From: Methylococcaceae bacterium
GTDB lineage: Bacteria; Pseudomonadota; Gammaproteobacteria; Methylococcales; Methylomonadaceae
Reading direction: 5' to 3'
Assembly: GCA_006844585.1 (NCBI GenBank)
Contig: SPJM01000245.1
Location: 1-59,874, forward strand
Length of the DNA: 59,874 nucleotides
The notes beneath the pieces were generated by a model that made no database searches, was not told where the DNA came from, and saw only the letters and a list, made by a program, of their open reading frames with translations. The position numbers and the translations under genes are program-made. Positions 27,662-36,471 of the stretch are shown here, piece after piece; position 1 is the first letter of the stretch; each line of letters opens with the position of its first letter.

Positions 27662-30172
27662 ATGAACAAGGAAGATCGACTCAAACATCAAAACTTTTTA
27701 TTTCAAATTGTCATTTTTTGTTTAATTTTTCTTTCCGGCGCCGCAGCTTTGATTTATGAAGTATTGTGGATGCGGGAAACCGGTTTAATATTCGGCAATA
27801 GCGCCCATGCGGCGGCGACAACCTTAACCGCTTTCTTTTCCGGCTTGGCGATAGGCGGCCATTATTGGGGAAAGCGGGTCAGTCAATATAGAAAACCCTT
27901 AGCCCTTTATGCCGTTCTGGAATTGGCCACAGCGCTAACCGCGTTAATTTATTTTTTTATAGCGGATATTTATTCGGCAATTTATCCTTTTTTGTTTAAT
28001 AATTTTTTACCGAATAGTGTTAGCTTTTTGGTGCTGAAATTTTTGATGTGCGTGTTGCTGTTATTTCCCCCTGCTTTTTTTATCGGGGGGACTTTACCGG
28101 TCATCAGTCACACCCTGGTCAACCGAATTCAGCTATTGGGCAATAAAGTTTCACTTATTTATGCGGTTAACTTGATGGGAGCAGGGATCGGGGTCATCGC
28201 CGCAGGGTTTTATTTACCGCAAAAATGGGGGATTGAAACCACTTATTATATGGCCGTGGTGATCAACATATTGATTGGTGTGGCGACCTTGGCGTTGATG
28301 TATCGATTTCGATTATTGTTTCGTGAAATAGATAAAGATCATGCCGTCTCCTCGGCAATGCCTGAACAGAGCAAAGGGAAATTATATTCTGTTTATGGGC
28401 TGGCTTTTCTGTCGGGATTTGCAGCATTGGCTTTGCAGGTTTTTTGGAATCGTATGTTCAGCCAGGTGCTGCAAAATTCGGTATACACCTTTTCGGCGAT
28501 TTTGGTGGCGATTTTACTATTATTGGCGTTGGGATCCTTATTAGCCAACAGAATTATGAAATTGCAGATCCGACCGCACACAACATTACAATGGCTATTG
28601 TTTTCCGCATCAATTCTGTTACTGATTGCCAATAAGGCGTTTTTTGCGATGACCGGAAATTTGCAATATTTCGGCAATCAGCATGACTGGCAAGCCTATA
28701 TATTTGAAGTTTGTAGCTTAATAATCATAGTTATATTTCCACCCATGTTGGTTTTAGGCGCTTTCTTCCCCTATTTATTAAAAATGCTTGAATATGAGAC
28801 CAACAGCGTCGGTTACGCCGTCGGCAATATGACGGCGATTAATACTTTAGGAGCCATTATCGGTTCAGCAACTGCCGGTTTTTTGTTTCTTAAGCTGTTC
28901 GGTCCTTGGGGCGGAATAGAGTTTGTCGCCCTCATTCTGTTGTTCTGTGGATTGGTTTTGGCGCTTAAAAATGATTATAGAAAGCCAAAAGCGTTGCTTT
29001 TGCCGCTTTTTGCCGCCTTAACGGCGTCAATATTATGGTTTCATGTCCGCCAAATTCAGTTGGACGGGTTTCGGCCTGAGCAAGAGCAGATTTTGTTACA
29101 AACTTGGCAAGGGGCCGGGGCCACGGTAACCGTCACTGAGGATCAACAGACCGGCGACCGCCAAATTAATATTAATCGTCATTATTCACTGGGCGGCAGC
29201 GCCACAGCCGCCCTGGACGAAATACAATCAATCATTCCCTTAGCTTTGCATCGGCAGCCCGAATCGGTTTTTTTATTAGGCTTAGGAACAGGCATCACCG
29301 CCGGGGCCGCTTTGCAATTTCCGATAAAAAAACTGGTGGCGACGGAACTATCTCCGGAAGTGATTAAGGCCTCTAAACAATATTTTCAACAACAAACTCG
29401 CAAACTTTTCGATGACAATCGTGCGCATATCTTTGCTGAAGATGGACGGCAATATTTAATGGCTACCGAGGAACAATACGATGTCATCATTGGCGATTTG
29501 TTTTTACCCTGGAAGGCGGGTAGCGGCAATTTATATACCGTAGAGCATTTTCAAGCAGTGCGAAAGCGGCTGAAAGATGAAGGGCTTTTTATGCAATGGT
29601 TGCCGAATCATCAAATTACTGAACAGGAATTTATGATTATCGCCAAGACTATGTTGCAGGTTTTTCCCAGAGTGACATTATGGCGCGGCGATTTTGTGCC
29701 GCGCTGGTCGGTAGTCGGCCTGCTAGGGCAAATTGACGCATCGCCTGTAAACCAGGAAGCTAGTGAAGTTTGGCTAAGACGCATGGAGTTCAATTATAAA
29801 AAAGTACCGTTGTTAGCGCATTATATGGGCAATTTGTCTTCAGTTTCCGCCTTGTTCAATAATCAGCAATTGAACACAGATGACAAACCAATCATCGAAT
29901 ACTTAGCGCCGATCAGTGAAAGAAAGCGTATTGCCGGTCAAGTCTCGGTATTTAACGGCAGTCAATTACTCACATTTGCACAACAACTGAGAACAAAAGC
30001 GCCATTTGAACAGGATGAATATTTGCATGCTTTGCCTTATAAAATGAACTCTCTGCCCGAAGCCGGGTTAATTTTGCATAAAGCATCAGTCGATCAAATG
30101 CTCGGTGACAAAGTACGCGCCGCTGCTGGATTTAAGCAATATCATCAACAAGTCAGTCGGGCTTTTAAATAA
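27662..30172 (+). CDS. Fused membrane transporter-like / spermidine synthase-like protein
   Basis: This 836-residue protein has about 13-14 hydrophobic helices in its first 480 residues, resembling an MFS-type permease. A soluble spermidine-synthase-like Rossmann domain follows (about 500-700) with FLLGLGTGITAG (near 537), LVATELSPEVIKAS and VIIGDLFLPWKAG. This fused architecture is widespread in environmental bacteria. Whether it makes a polyamine is not established, because the aminopropyl-transfer residues are not conserved in all members. The neighbours are a lone receiver upstream and a roadblock protein downstream. Confidence 0.85.
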   Translation: MNKEDRLKHQNFLFQIVIFCLIFLSGAAALIYEVLWMRETGLIFGNSAHAAATTLTAFFSGLAIGGHYWGKRVSQYRKPLALYAVLELATALTALIYFFIADIYSAIYPFLFNNFLPNSVSFLVLKFLMCVLLLFPPAFFIGGTLPVISHTLVNRIQLLGNKVSLIYAVNLMGAGIGVIAAGFYLPQKWGIETTYYMAVVINILIGVATLALMYRFRLLFREIDKDHAVSSAMPEQSKGKLYSVYGLAFLSGFAALALQVFWNRMFSQVLQNSVYTFSAILVAILLLLALGSLLANRIMKLQIRPHTTLQWLLFSASILLLIANKAFFAMTGNLQYFGNQHDWQAYIFEVCSLIIIVIFPPMLVLGAFFPYLLKMLEYETNSVGYAVGNMTAINTLGAIIGSATAGFLFLKLFGPWGGIEFVALILLFCGLVLALKNDYRKPKALLLPLFAALTASILWFHVRQIQLDGFRPEQEQILLQTWQGAGATVTVTEDQQTGDRQININRHYSLGGSATAALDEIQSIIPLALHRQPESVFLLGLGTGITAGAALQFPIKKLVATELSPEVIKASKQYFQQQTRKLFDDNRAHIFAEDGRQYLMATEEQYDVIIGDLFLPWKAGSGNLYTVEHFQAVRKRLKDEGLFMQWLPNHQITEQEFMIIAKTMLQVFPRVTLWRGDFVPRWSVVGLLGQIDASPVNQEASEVWLRRMEFNYKKVPLLAHYMGNLSSVSALFNNQQLNTDDKPIIEYLAPISERKRIAGQVSVFNGSQLLTFAQQLRTKAPFEQDEYLHALPYKMNSLPEAGLILHKASVDQMLGDKVRAAAGFKQYHQQVSRAFK

Positions 30173-30216
30173 AAGGAATTAGTGAGATAAAATAGCGTCA
30201 ATAGTTTTAAAGAAAT

Positions 30217-30645
30217 ATGATGACGATTTTATCCCAAACCCTATTGGATATTCTTGACGAATTAAATGATTCATCAAGTCATATTCAAGCTTCTGCGATT
30301 ATTTCCATTGATGGGTTAGTGATGGCCGCATTGATCGAGAATACCGTTGATGAAGACCGGGTTGGAGCATTGACTACCGCGATTTCTGATCAAGCCGGTA
30401 GGGTAGCTCAGGAAATGAAATTGGGTTCATTGCAACAAGTATTGATAAAGGCTGAGCAAGGTTTGGTGTTAGTTCGGCGGGCCGGGGAGCAAGCGGTTTT
30501 AATCGTGATTATGGAAAAGGCGGCGCAATTGGGATTTATTTTTTTAAAGTGTCGGCAAAGCGCTGATAAAATAGTCGCCAGTGGTATTGTTAAACCTAGC
30601 CCTCGACTCGGCTTGGTTTATTTGGGGCGACGAAAGGATAATTGA
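30217..30645 (+). CDS. Roadblock/LC7-domain protein
   Basis: This 142-residue protein carries one roadblock/LC7 domain (about 20-115: QASAIISIDGLVMAALIE, then LVLVRRAGEQAVLIVIMEKAAQLG). Bacterial members, such as MglB-type proteins, regulate small GTPases or form dimers on membranes. No GTPase gene is in the window. It lies 44 bases after the fused spermidine synthase-like gene and 24 bases before a secreted protein gene. Confidence 0.82.
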   Translation: MMTILSQTLLDILDELNDSSSHIQASAIISIDGLVMAALIENTVDEDRVGALTTAISDQAGRVAQEMKLGSLQQVLIKAEQGLVLVRRAGEQAVLIVIMEKAAQLGFIFLKCRQSADKIVASGIVKPSPRLGLVYLGRRKDN

Positions 30646-30669
30646 AGTATGCGTTACGGAGTTTAGATA

Positions 30670-31521
30670 ATGAAATTGAGTATTAAAAACAGTGTATTAG
30701 TCTTATTTATCTGGGCTTCCTATCAGACGGTTTATGCCTGTTCGCCTGCTCCGGGAGAGCAAGCTTCCAGCATTGCCGAAAAGGTAGAAAACGCTGAATA
30801 TGTTTTTTCCGGAACGGTCATTCAGGTTAACGAGGACGCGGTTGTTGTTTCAGTGCACCAATATTTTAAAGACGAGGGGCCGTCTGAAGTTAACGTTTCA
30901 GGTTTTAATACTCACTCTTGCAGTGATTTTCTCAGTGCGGGACAAACAGCGGTGTTTTTCGCTGAAGGCGATATCCTATCTACCTTAACCGCAGTTTATG
31001 ACGGCGCTTTTGGTTCGGTTCGTTCACCGTCTATCAGCGTTTTTAAAGAATTGTCGGCAACTAAAGAATGTATGGCTTCTTTTGAAAACGGCGTTTTATC
31101 CCTGCCATGCGTTGCTATTCCTGATTTACAACAAACTTTTAACGCGGAACTGGCGTTTCAAAATAATGCATTTGAATTGACTGCGGCGGAAGCTAAAACC
31201 TCCATCGTTTCCAAACAGAAAAAAGCGCCGGTAGACCATGTTGAAGTCCAAATCCTGGAATCTTTTCCCGTTCAAGTGAATGTAGTTGCGAGCGGCTCTT
31301 TCCCAAACGGTTGCGGACGTTTAGACCAAACTATGGTCGATTTTAACGATTCAGTGTTTTCTGTTTTTATCGGCATGAAAACGGTCGGCGAAATTTGCAC
31401 CTTAGCCTTTGTTCCTTTTTCGACAACCGTTTCTTTGCCGGTTGCCGGTTTAAAAGCCGGTGAATATCAGGTTATTGTTAACGACGTTTCTACCCGTTTT
31501 AATTTAGAGATGGATAATTAG
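30670..31521 (+). CDS. Secreted protein with TIMP/netrin-like N-terminus and an inhibitor-associated C-terminal domain
   Basis: This 283-residue protein has a signal peptide ending at ...VYA-CSP. The mature protein starts with the CSPAPGEQASSIAEKVENAE pattern followed by YVFSGTVIQV, which resembles bacterial netrin/TIMP-like (OB-fold) domains whose first Cys is N-terminal. Further cysteines lie in THSCSDF. The C-terminal domain (about 195-280: VEVQILESFPVQVNVVASG, NGCGRLDQ, LPVAGLKAGEYQVIVN) resembles a domain found in secreted proteins annotated as protease inhibitor-associated. A papain-like protease gene lies about 560 bases downstream on the other strand. The inhibitory role is inferred only. 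Confidence 0.6.
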   Translation: MKLSIKNSVLVLFIWASYQTVYACSPAPGEQASSIAEKVENAEYVFSGTVIQVNEDAVVVSVHQYFKDEGPSEVNVSGFNTHSCSDFLSAGQTAVFFAEGDILSTLTAVYDGAFGSVRSPSISVFKELSATKECMASFENGVLSLPCVAIPDLQQTFNAELAFQNNAFELTAAEAKTSIVSKQKKAPVDHVEVQILESFPVQVNVVASGSFPNGCGRLDQTMVDFNDSVFSVFIGMKTVGEICTLAFVPFSTTVSLPVAGLKAGEYQVIVNDVSTRFNLEMDN

Positions 31522-31621
31522 TATTCTTGTAATCTTTTGCATTTTTGGCTACGAGCCTATCGATTCCACAACATTCACCCGAATTATAATATTGAACAGC
31601 ATCCTCAAAATCACCAATCCA

Positions 31622-31813
31622 AAGCACCCAAGCAAATAGAACCGTATTTTTGGAAGTAATGATTTTTTATTCCATCAACTAAGATCATGAGTTTTTGAAA
31701 AAGTTGTAACTTGCATATGTTAGGCCATTGATTTCAAATTGTTTATGAGTTCTACAAGCGAATCAGAATCAGCTCAGTCAATCCAATGTTAAATTAATTG
31801 TGCTTGGGTGCTT
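31622..31813. repeat. Pair of 13-bp perfect inverted repeats bounding a gene-poor 192-base segment
   Basis: AAGCACCCAAGCA at 31622-31634 is repeated as its exact reverse complement TGCTTGGGTGCTT at 31801-31813. The segment between is AT-rich and holds no intact gene. Short minus-strand reading stretches look like protein remnants, for example one around 31499-31685 containing AVQYYNSGECCGID without a start codon. It could be a miniature transposable element or decayed coding DNA. The gap 31522-31811 holds nothing else that I recognise. Confidence 0.5.
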
Positions 31814-32081
31814 ATAATCGGCATTCATTATGAAAATAAGCCCACTGCTCGCAAGTCTTGTTATTGGCGGTATTGATACAATGAAAAGTAGAACTTACAT
31901 TGTTAGAGGACGGTTTTTCGGTTAATTGAAAACCGTCATCAATACATTTTTGACTGGCGGGATTCGCCAGATTCATTGTTTCTATGTTGGGCGATGCTTG
32001 TTTTTCGCGGTTGCACGCGCTTAGAATCATAAGGCCTGCTAAGCATATGGCGGTGATTGTTATGGTTTTCATTATTTTCAT
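31812..32081 (-). CDS. DUF333 lipoprotein
   Basis: This 89-residue protein has a lipoprotein signal peptide with the lipobox LSAC (residues 20-23). A DUF333 domain follows: NPASQKCIDDGFQL, then CINTANNKTCEQWAYFHNEC. Proteins with this domain are often loosely named putative hemolysins, but the function is unknown. The start overlaps the stop of the upstream protease gene (ATGA), so it is coupled to it. ATG 32072 is an alternative start. Confidence 0.82.
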   Translation of the reverse strand: MKIMKTITITAICLAGLMILSACNREKQASPNIETMNLANPASQKCIDDGFQLTEKPSSNNVSSTFHCINTANNKTCEQWAYFHNECRL

Positions 32082-34612
32082 TGTTCTGTTAGGTCGGCGC
32101 TTTCCATATTATGCCCTTGGGTTAAAGGAAAGATGACTTTATCGAAAGCGGAAAGCCGCTTAGGCAAAGGCAGTTGCTTATCGCTTTTACCGATTTTTCT
32201 CATGACAGTTTTGCCGTTTTTAGCTTGTCGGATTTCAATTTTCTGAATCTTAGCCGTATCGGGCAGCACTCGGCCATTGTAGGCTTTGATATTGTTATCG
32301 ACGGTTTTATTGCCGGAACGGGTATTGATAGGGATGAGTCCGTTGTTAAGAGAGAAATTATTATTTTCGTTGGATTCGGCGATGACCTGAGTATCATCCA
32401 CCCAGAACGCCATGTAATAATTTCCAGCCGGTATGGCATTTCCATTGATATCAGAGAATATATTGAAGTTTAAAAAGGTGAATTCATCTCTGAATACCGC
32501 TTCCCCTGGTATTAAATCAATCAGTACCGTTTCGTAAACCAACCATCTCTCATCACCGTTACCGATAATCGGATCATTACTCAGCACCAAATTTAAATCC
32601 CAACCGCTGGTCGCAGTACTGGCGCCGATATTACGCACGGTGTAAATCAAACCGCTGTTGCCGAATAAATCTAAAACTTCGGCATACCAGGACTCTATGC
32701 TAAGATCCGCCAAATCATTCTGAAAACGAATGGTGTTTTGGCCTATGCTGATATTATCATCTTCATTGCTTTCTGTAATCGTATTCAAATCATCAACCCA
32801 TAGCGCCATAAAATACTGGCCGGCGGCTAGATTGGTGGGAAAGTTGAAGTTAATAGGCGCTGAGTTATCGCGGAAGGCAAATTGCCCTGAAGGCAGATCA
32901 AAAGGAATCTGTTCATAAATAATAAAAGTATCGTTACTGTTAAATTGGGCATCAGTGGACAGCATGAGGTTGACATAGGCGCCCGCCGGAGCTGTTGCGG
33001 AACCGGTGTTACTGACTTTGTAGGTTAATGATCCGCTGCCGCCGGGCCGGTTGTCGTAATTGATGTTCCAGTCGCTGACCGTCAAGTTAGGCAGGTTGCC
33101 GCTGGGCGGCGGTTCGGTTTGCTCATTAACAGGATCAGTGGTGACATTGCTGTTATTGGCGTCGGTTAAAGACATTGATACCATGAGAACGCTCGTGTTA
33201 TACGGCAGCCAGAAATAACCGCCATCGCCCCAACTGGTTCCCCATGAATTGATGACTTTGAATGCGCCGCCGTATTTGTTGTCATCATAACCGACAACAG
33301 TGACCGCATGACCGCCTAAGGCATTGCCGGAATAATCATTGAATACTGAATCCGGGCCGCGCAGTTGCATGAGCTGATTATAAGTTTGTATGCCGATCAA
33401 TACCGGGTTTCGATTCGCCAAAGTGGCTTTCATGTCTTGAACGCCGCGCACGGCAGCCCAGGAAGCGGCCTTGAACTTAGCGGCTTCGGTTTTTGCTGCG
33501 GCGCTGGGTTGGGCAAACGGGTTGTTGACATCATAGGGCATACTCGCCCAGCTGGAAACGCCGGAATTGACGATTAGATCAAATGCATCGGATGGCAGCG
33601 AACCGCGATCCTGACCGCCGTTAATTTGGTTGTATATAAAGCCGGGGCTGAACAAATGTTCCGGGGTGTTGAGCGACCAATTCATTTCCACTTTTTCATG
33701 ATAGCTTTTTAAGGCATAAGCGGAAGCCCAGCCAACACAACTGCTCTGCGTACCCTGATCGCCGGGAATTGGGAAGTTATCGCTTAAATCAATGCTGCCG
33801 GGCAAACTGGCGTCTGCGCCGGGGGCGCCGAATAAATTGGCGTTCGGCGCGCTGAAATTAAAACCGGCGTATGTTTCCGGCGGTATATCCTGCAAACCCA
33901 AACTACGGCTTTCCGTTCCAGCACCCACCGATAAGGTGATTGTGGCGGTGTTGCTGAAAACCATGCCGTCGGTAGCGCGATATTGAATGATGACTTCGCC
34001 GCTGAAATCGTCCTTAAGCGTGATGTATAAGCGGGGAACTTGGGGGTTGATGTAGGCGCTGTCATATCCGCTTCCGGTTGTTGAAGAAACCAGTTCATAA
34101 GTCAAGGCATCGCCGTTTTGATCGTTGGCGATTAAATCAACGACTTGGTAAAGCACTGAATTATTGGCTTGTCTGCTCAGCGATGAGGCGGTAGGCGCTT
34201 GGTTTTCACCGTCGGCGGCGAGCGAAGTAAAATCAATCAGCGCCAAGCGGTATTCATTATTGACGATTTTCAAGGCCATTCGTACCGAATATCTAAGATT
34301 CGTGTTCGGGACTTCTAATCTATCCAGATACACTGTATTACCCGCCAGAGTCCCTAATGCTGAACAACCTTCGCTTGGGCTGACTGTATTGGCGCTGGTT
34401 AAAGACCAAGTGTGTTGGTTATCGATAACGCCTAAGTATTGGAACTGCACATTATAAAAATTAGAAGCAATGCTGAAATAATTCAGGGTTAAGTCAAAAT
34501 TATTCAGCGCCAACGTATTGTCGGTTGTCGTGGCGCAGTCTTCCGCCTGAGAATTTATAGGCATTACTGAAATCAACAAACCGATAACAAACAACTTGAA
34601 TAGCGATTGCAT
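32078..34612 (-). CDS. Secreted papain-like (C1A) cysteine protease with CARDB repeats
   Basis: This 844-residue protein starts with a signal peptide (MQSLFKLFVIGLLISVMPI). ATG 34612 follows AGGAGG by six bases and is chosen over the reading from 34642. A beta-rich N-terminal region includes a cadherin-like segment (about 140-235). The C1A peptidase domain (about 265-490) has a complete triad: C292 in QGTQSSCVGWAS, H435 in GGHAVTVVGYDD and N455 in INSWGTSWGDGG. Two CARDB modules follow (about 515-620 and 630-755; AGQYFMALWVDD and AGNYYMAFWVDD), then a Lys-rich tail. It is probably exported for extracellular proteolysis. It is coupled to a DUF333 lipoprotein gene. Confidence 0.88.
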   Translation of the reverse strand: MQSLFKLFVIGLLISVMPINSQAEDCATTTDNTLALNNFDLTLNYFSIASNFYNVQFQYLGVIDNQHTWSLTSANTVSPSEGCSALGTLAGNTVYLDRLEVPNTNLRYSVRMALKIVNNEYRLALIDFTSLAADGENQAPTASSLSRQANNSVLYQVVDLIANDQNGDALTYELVSSTTGSGYDSAYINPQVPRLYITLKDDFSGEVIIQYRATDGMVFSNTATITLSVGAGTESRSLGLQDIPPETYAGFNFSAPNANLFGAPGADASLPGSIDLSDNFPIPGDQGTQSSCVGWASAYALKSYHEKVEMNWSLNTPEHLFSPGFIYNQINGGQDRGSLPSDAFDLIVNSGVSSWASMPYDVNNPFAQPSAAAKTEAAKFKAASWAAVRGVQDMKATLANRNPVLIGIQTYNQLMQLRGPDSVFNDYSGNALGGHAVTVVGYDDNKYGGAFKVINSWGTSWGDGGYFWLPYNTSVLMVSMSLTDANNSNVTTDPVNEQTEPPPSGNLPNLTVSDWNINYDNRPGGSGSLTYKVSNTGSATAPAGAYVNLMLSTDAQFNSNDTFIIYEQIPFDLPSGQFAFRDNSAPINFNFPTNLAAGQYFMALWVDDLNTITESNEDDNISIGQNTIRFQNDLADLSIESWYAEVLDLFGNSGLIYTVRNIGASTATSGWDLNLVLSNDPIIGNGDERWLVYETVLIDLIPGEAVFRDEFTFLNFNIFSDINGNAIPAGNYYMAFWVDDTQVIAESNENNNFSLNNGLIPINTRSGNKTVDNNIKAYNGRVLPDTAKIQKIEIRQAKNGKTVMRKIGKSDKQLPLPKRLSAFDKVIFPLTQGHNMESADLTEQ

Positions 34613-34731
34613 TATCGCCTCCTGTTTTTGAATGGCATACATCCTGTGACAGTGACTGTAACGTCCGGTTGCAGTGATTAGTTTATGTTTAGCATATATT
34701 TTATAACATTACAATGATAGTGGTTTTTGAT

Positions 34732-35526
34732 TTAGTCATCTAAAAACATCATCGTTTCTTTCCACCAGGACTGATAAGGCTGCATCGGCAAACTATTGTG
34801 ACCGGCCTGAAAACGCCATAACTTTTTGTTTCCGGAAATGGCGTTAAATAAGGCAAGGGTGTTGTCTTTTGGAATAACTTCATCTTGTTCAGCCAGGATG
34901 ACCGCTGTATTACCTGCATATCGGCTCAAGCGGTCAATATTGTCATATTTATCCAGCGTTATCCATTTGCCGAACAAATACCAATAATGATGTTGGGCGA
35001 CTTCACTCATTTTGTCGAATGGGGTTATTAATAATAAGCCTTTTACGGTGACTTCGCCGGAATCAACAATACCTGAAACAATCCCGCCGCCTAATGATTC
35101 GCCAAGCAGAAATAACGGGGATTGGAAGGTTTGCTGAACAAGCCGGGCGGTTTCAATGCCGTCTTTAATTAATCGCTTTTCCGATGGCGAACCCGGACGA
35201 ACGCCGTAGCCGGGGTATTCGGCGATGATGACGCGATAATCCAGCTTTTCAAATGCTTCGATAAAATATTGTCGATGGATAGCCGACCCGGCATTGCCGT
35301 GAAAAACCAAGATTACGCCTTTAAGATCGGTTATAGGCGTTCGACTGATCAATCCTCGGATATTGTTTTCATTCGGCCAGGCCTGCATATTGCTCATTTT
35401 AAGCATAGCGCTATGCTCGGATGGGTTGTAGCGCGCCGGGAAATACATCAGTTTACGTTGCGCCAAAAACACCAAGGCCAACAGGAGTAAATAGCCGATT
35501 AATAAAGTCATCATTGAACTTTTCAT
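34732..35526 (-). CDS. Membrane-anchored alpha/beta hydrolase (BEM46-like)
   Basis: This 264-residue protein has one N-terminal membrane helix (about 5-22, LLIGYLLLLALVFLAQ) followed by an alpha/beta-hydrolase domain. The oxyanion segment FHGNAGSAIHR is present. The nucleophile elbow is GESLGGG, the acid is in AEQDEVIP and the catalytic His is in AGHNSLP. It resembles BEM46/ABHD13-like hydrolases of unknown substrate. The start lies in the short divergent gap with the SRAP gene. Confidence 0.87.
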   Translation of the reverse strand: MKSSMMTLLIGYLLLLALVFLAQRKLMYFPARYNPSEHSAMLKMSNMQAWPNENNIRGLISRTPITDLKGVILVFHGNAGSAIHRQYFIEAFEKLDYRVIIAEYPGYGVRPGSPSEKRLIKDGIETARLVQQTFQSPLFLLGESLGGGIVSGIVDSGEVTVKGLLLITPFDKMSEVAQHHYWYLFGKWITLDKYDNIDRLSRYAGNTAVILAEQDEVIPKDNTLALFNAISGNKKLWRFQAGHNSLPMQPYQSWWKETMMFLDD

Positions 35527-35564
35527 CTTTAATAATAGCGTTATTATTGACTGTGTGAGCAGCT

Positions 35565-35598
35565 GTAGGAAGGGCGTGTTGCGCTTTGCCCATCCTAC
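35565..35598. repeat. GTAGGATGGGC-type palindromic repeat, copy 1
   Basis: An imperfect palindrome runs from GTAGGA (35565-35570) to TCCTAC (35593-35598) with GCGCTTTGCCCA in its right half. A near-identical unit occurs at 45455-45488. It belongs to a widespread bacterial intergenic palindrome type with the core GTAGG-TGGGC-GCGCTTTGCCCA-CCTAC. Confidence 0.7.
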
Positions 35599-35644
35599 AT
35601 TAAATCTTACAATACATTATCTATTTTTTTCGAGAAGAGATGCT

Positions 35645-36298
35645 ATGTGTGGACGATACCTGTTAACCGCGTCTGCGGATCAATTGATGGAAACTTTTGC
35701 TTTGCTGCGTTTGCCGCGTTATCAAACCAGTTATAACATTCCGCCCGGTCAAAAAATTCTGACTGTGGTAAAACTGGACAAAGGCGATTACAAAGCTGTT
35801 TATCTGCATTGGGGATTAATGCCGCATTGGTTAAAGGATCAAAAAAAGTCATACAGCATGTTCAATGCGCGCGCAGAAAGTCTGGCGGATAAACCGGCTT
35901 TTAAATCAGCTTTCCAACAACGACGCTGCTTGATTCCAGCCAGCGGTTTTTATGAATGGCAAACCAGCGAAGAGGGTAAACAGGCATATTGCATTCGACC
36001 TCAATCCGATGCGCCGGTAGCCTTTGCCGGGTTATGGGAATACTGGGAAGGGAAGAGTGAAACGATTTACAGTTGTACAATCATCACTACCGCCGCCAAT
36101 GCATTAATGTCGCCGATTCATCAGCGTATGCCGGTGATTATTGATGCTGATAATTACGCGCAATGGCTGGATAAAAACGCCAGGCAGTCATCCTTGTTAT
36201 CATTATTATCGCATGATGCTTATCAAAACATGCAAACAGAAGCAGTTAGCGATTGGGTGAACAATCCCAGACATGACGACCCCAATTGTTGTATGTAA
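35645..36298 (+). CDS. yedK: SRAP-domain protein (YedK/HMCES family)
   Basis: This 217-residue protein crosslinks to abasic sites in single-stranded DNA through its N-terminal cysteine. The start at 35645 puts the essential C2 right after Met (MCGRYLLTASADQLMETF), which settles the start choice over the longer reading from 35555. Other family motifs are YNIPPGQ, WGLMPHW, FNARAESLADKPAF, CLIPASGFYEWQ (with the catalytic Glu) and HQRMPVII. Length is typical. Confidence 0.93.
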   Translation: MCGRYLLTASADQLMETFALLRLPRYQTSYNIPPGQKILTVVKLDKGDYKAVYLHWGLMPHWLKDQKKSYSMFNARAESLADKPAFKSAFQQRRCLIPASGFYEWQTSEEGKQAYCIRPQSDAPVAFAGLWEYWEGKSETIYSCTIITTAANALMSPIHQRMPVIIDADNYAQWLDKNARQSSLLSLLSHDAYQNMQTEAVSDWVNNPRHDDPNCCM

Positions 36299-36315
36299 CC
36301 TTTTTCCCCTGCTTT

Positions 36316-36331
36316 TGTCGCCTTTGCGACA
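36316..36331 (+). promoter_or_regulatory. NifA upstream activator site for nifE
   Basis: TGT-N10-ACA is met exactly (TGTCGCCTTTGCGACA) and is largely self-complementary. It lies 42 bases upstream of the sigma-54 promoter, with an IHF-type site between them. This predicts NifA-dependent activation of the nifENX operon. Confidence 0.85.
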
Positions 36332-36343
36332 AACACTAATCAG

Positions 36344-36356
36344 TAAGTCTTTGATA
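36344..36356 (-). promoter_or_regulatory. IHF-type bending site in the nifE control region
   Basis: TAAGTCTTTGATA matches the IHF consensus on the minus strand (YAA-N4-TTGATW) without mismatch. It sits between the NifA site and the sigma-54 promoter, where IHF normally bends DNA to let NifA reach the polymerase. Confidence 0.65.
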
Positions 36357-36372
36357 GTTAATGTCTTAAAAA

Positions 36373-36388
36373 TGGCATATTGTTTGCT
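36373..36388 (+). promoter_or_regulatory. Sigma-54 (-24/-12) promoter of nifE
   Basis: TGGCATATTGTTTGCT has the invariant GG (36374-36375) and GC (36386-36387) separated by exactly 10 bases, close to the consensus TGGCAC-N5-TTGC. The nifE start is about 84 bases downstream. Confidence 0.88.
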
Positions 36389-36471
36389 TTCCTGTAGATA
36401 AATGTAATACCGCGTCCACCATTTCAAACGGATGCCGTGGACGGGCAGATTATTTCAAACAGGCGCCATCA

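Noticed and set aside
31499-31685. Minus-strand reading stretch containing AVQYYNSGECCGID as a gene
   Set aside because: An in-frame stop lies upstream and there is no usable start codon. It overlaps the end of the 30670 gene, so it is treated as possible remnant DNA only.
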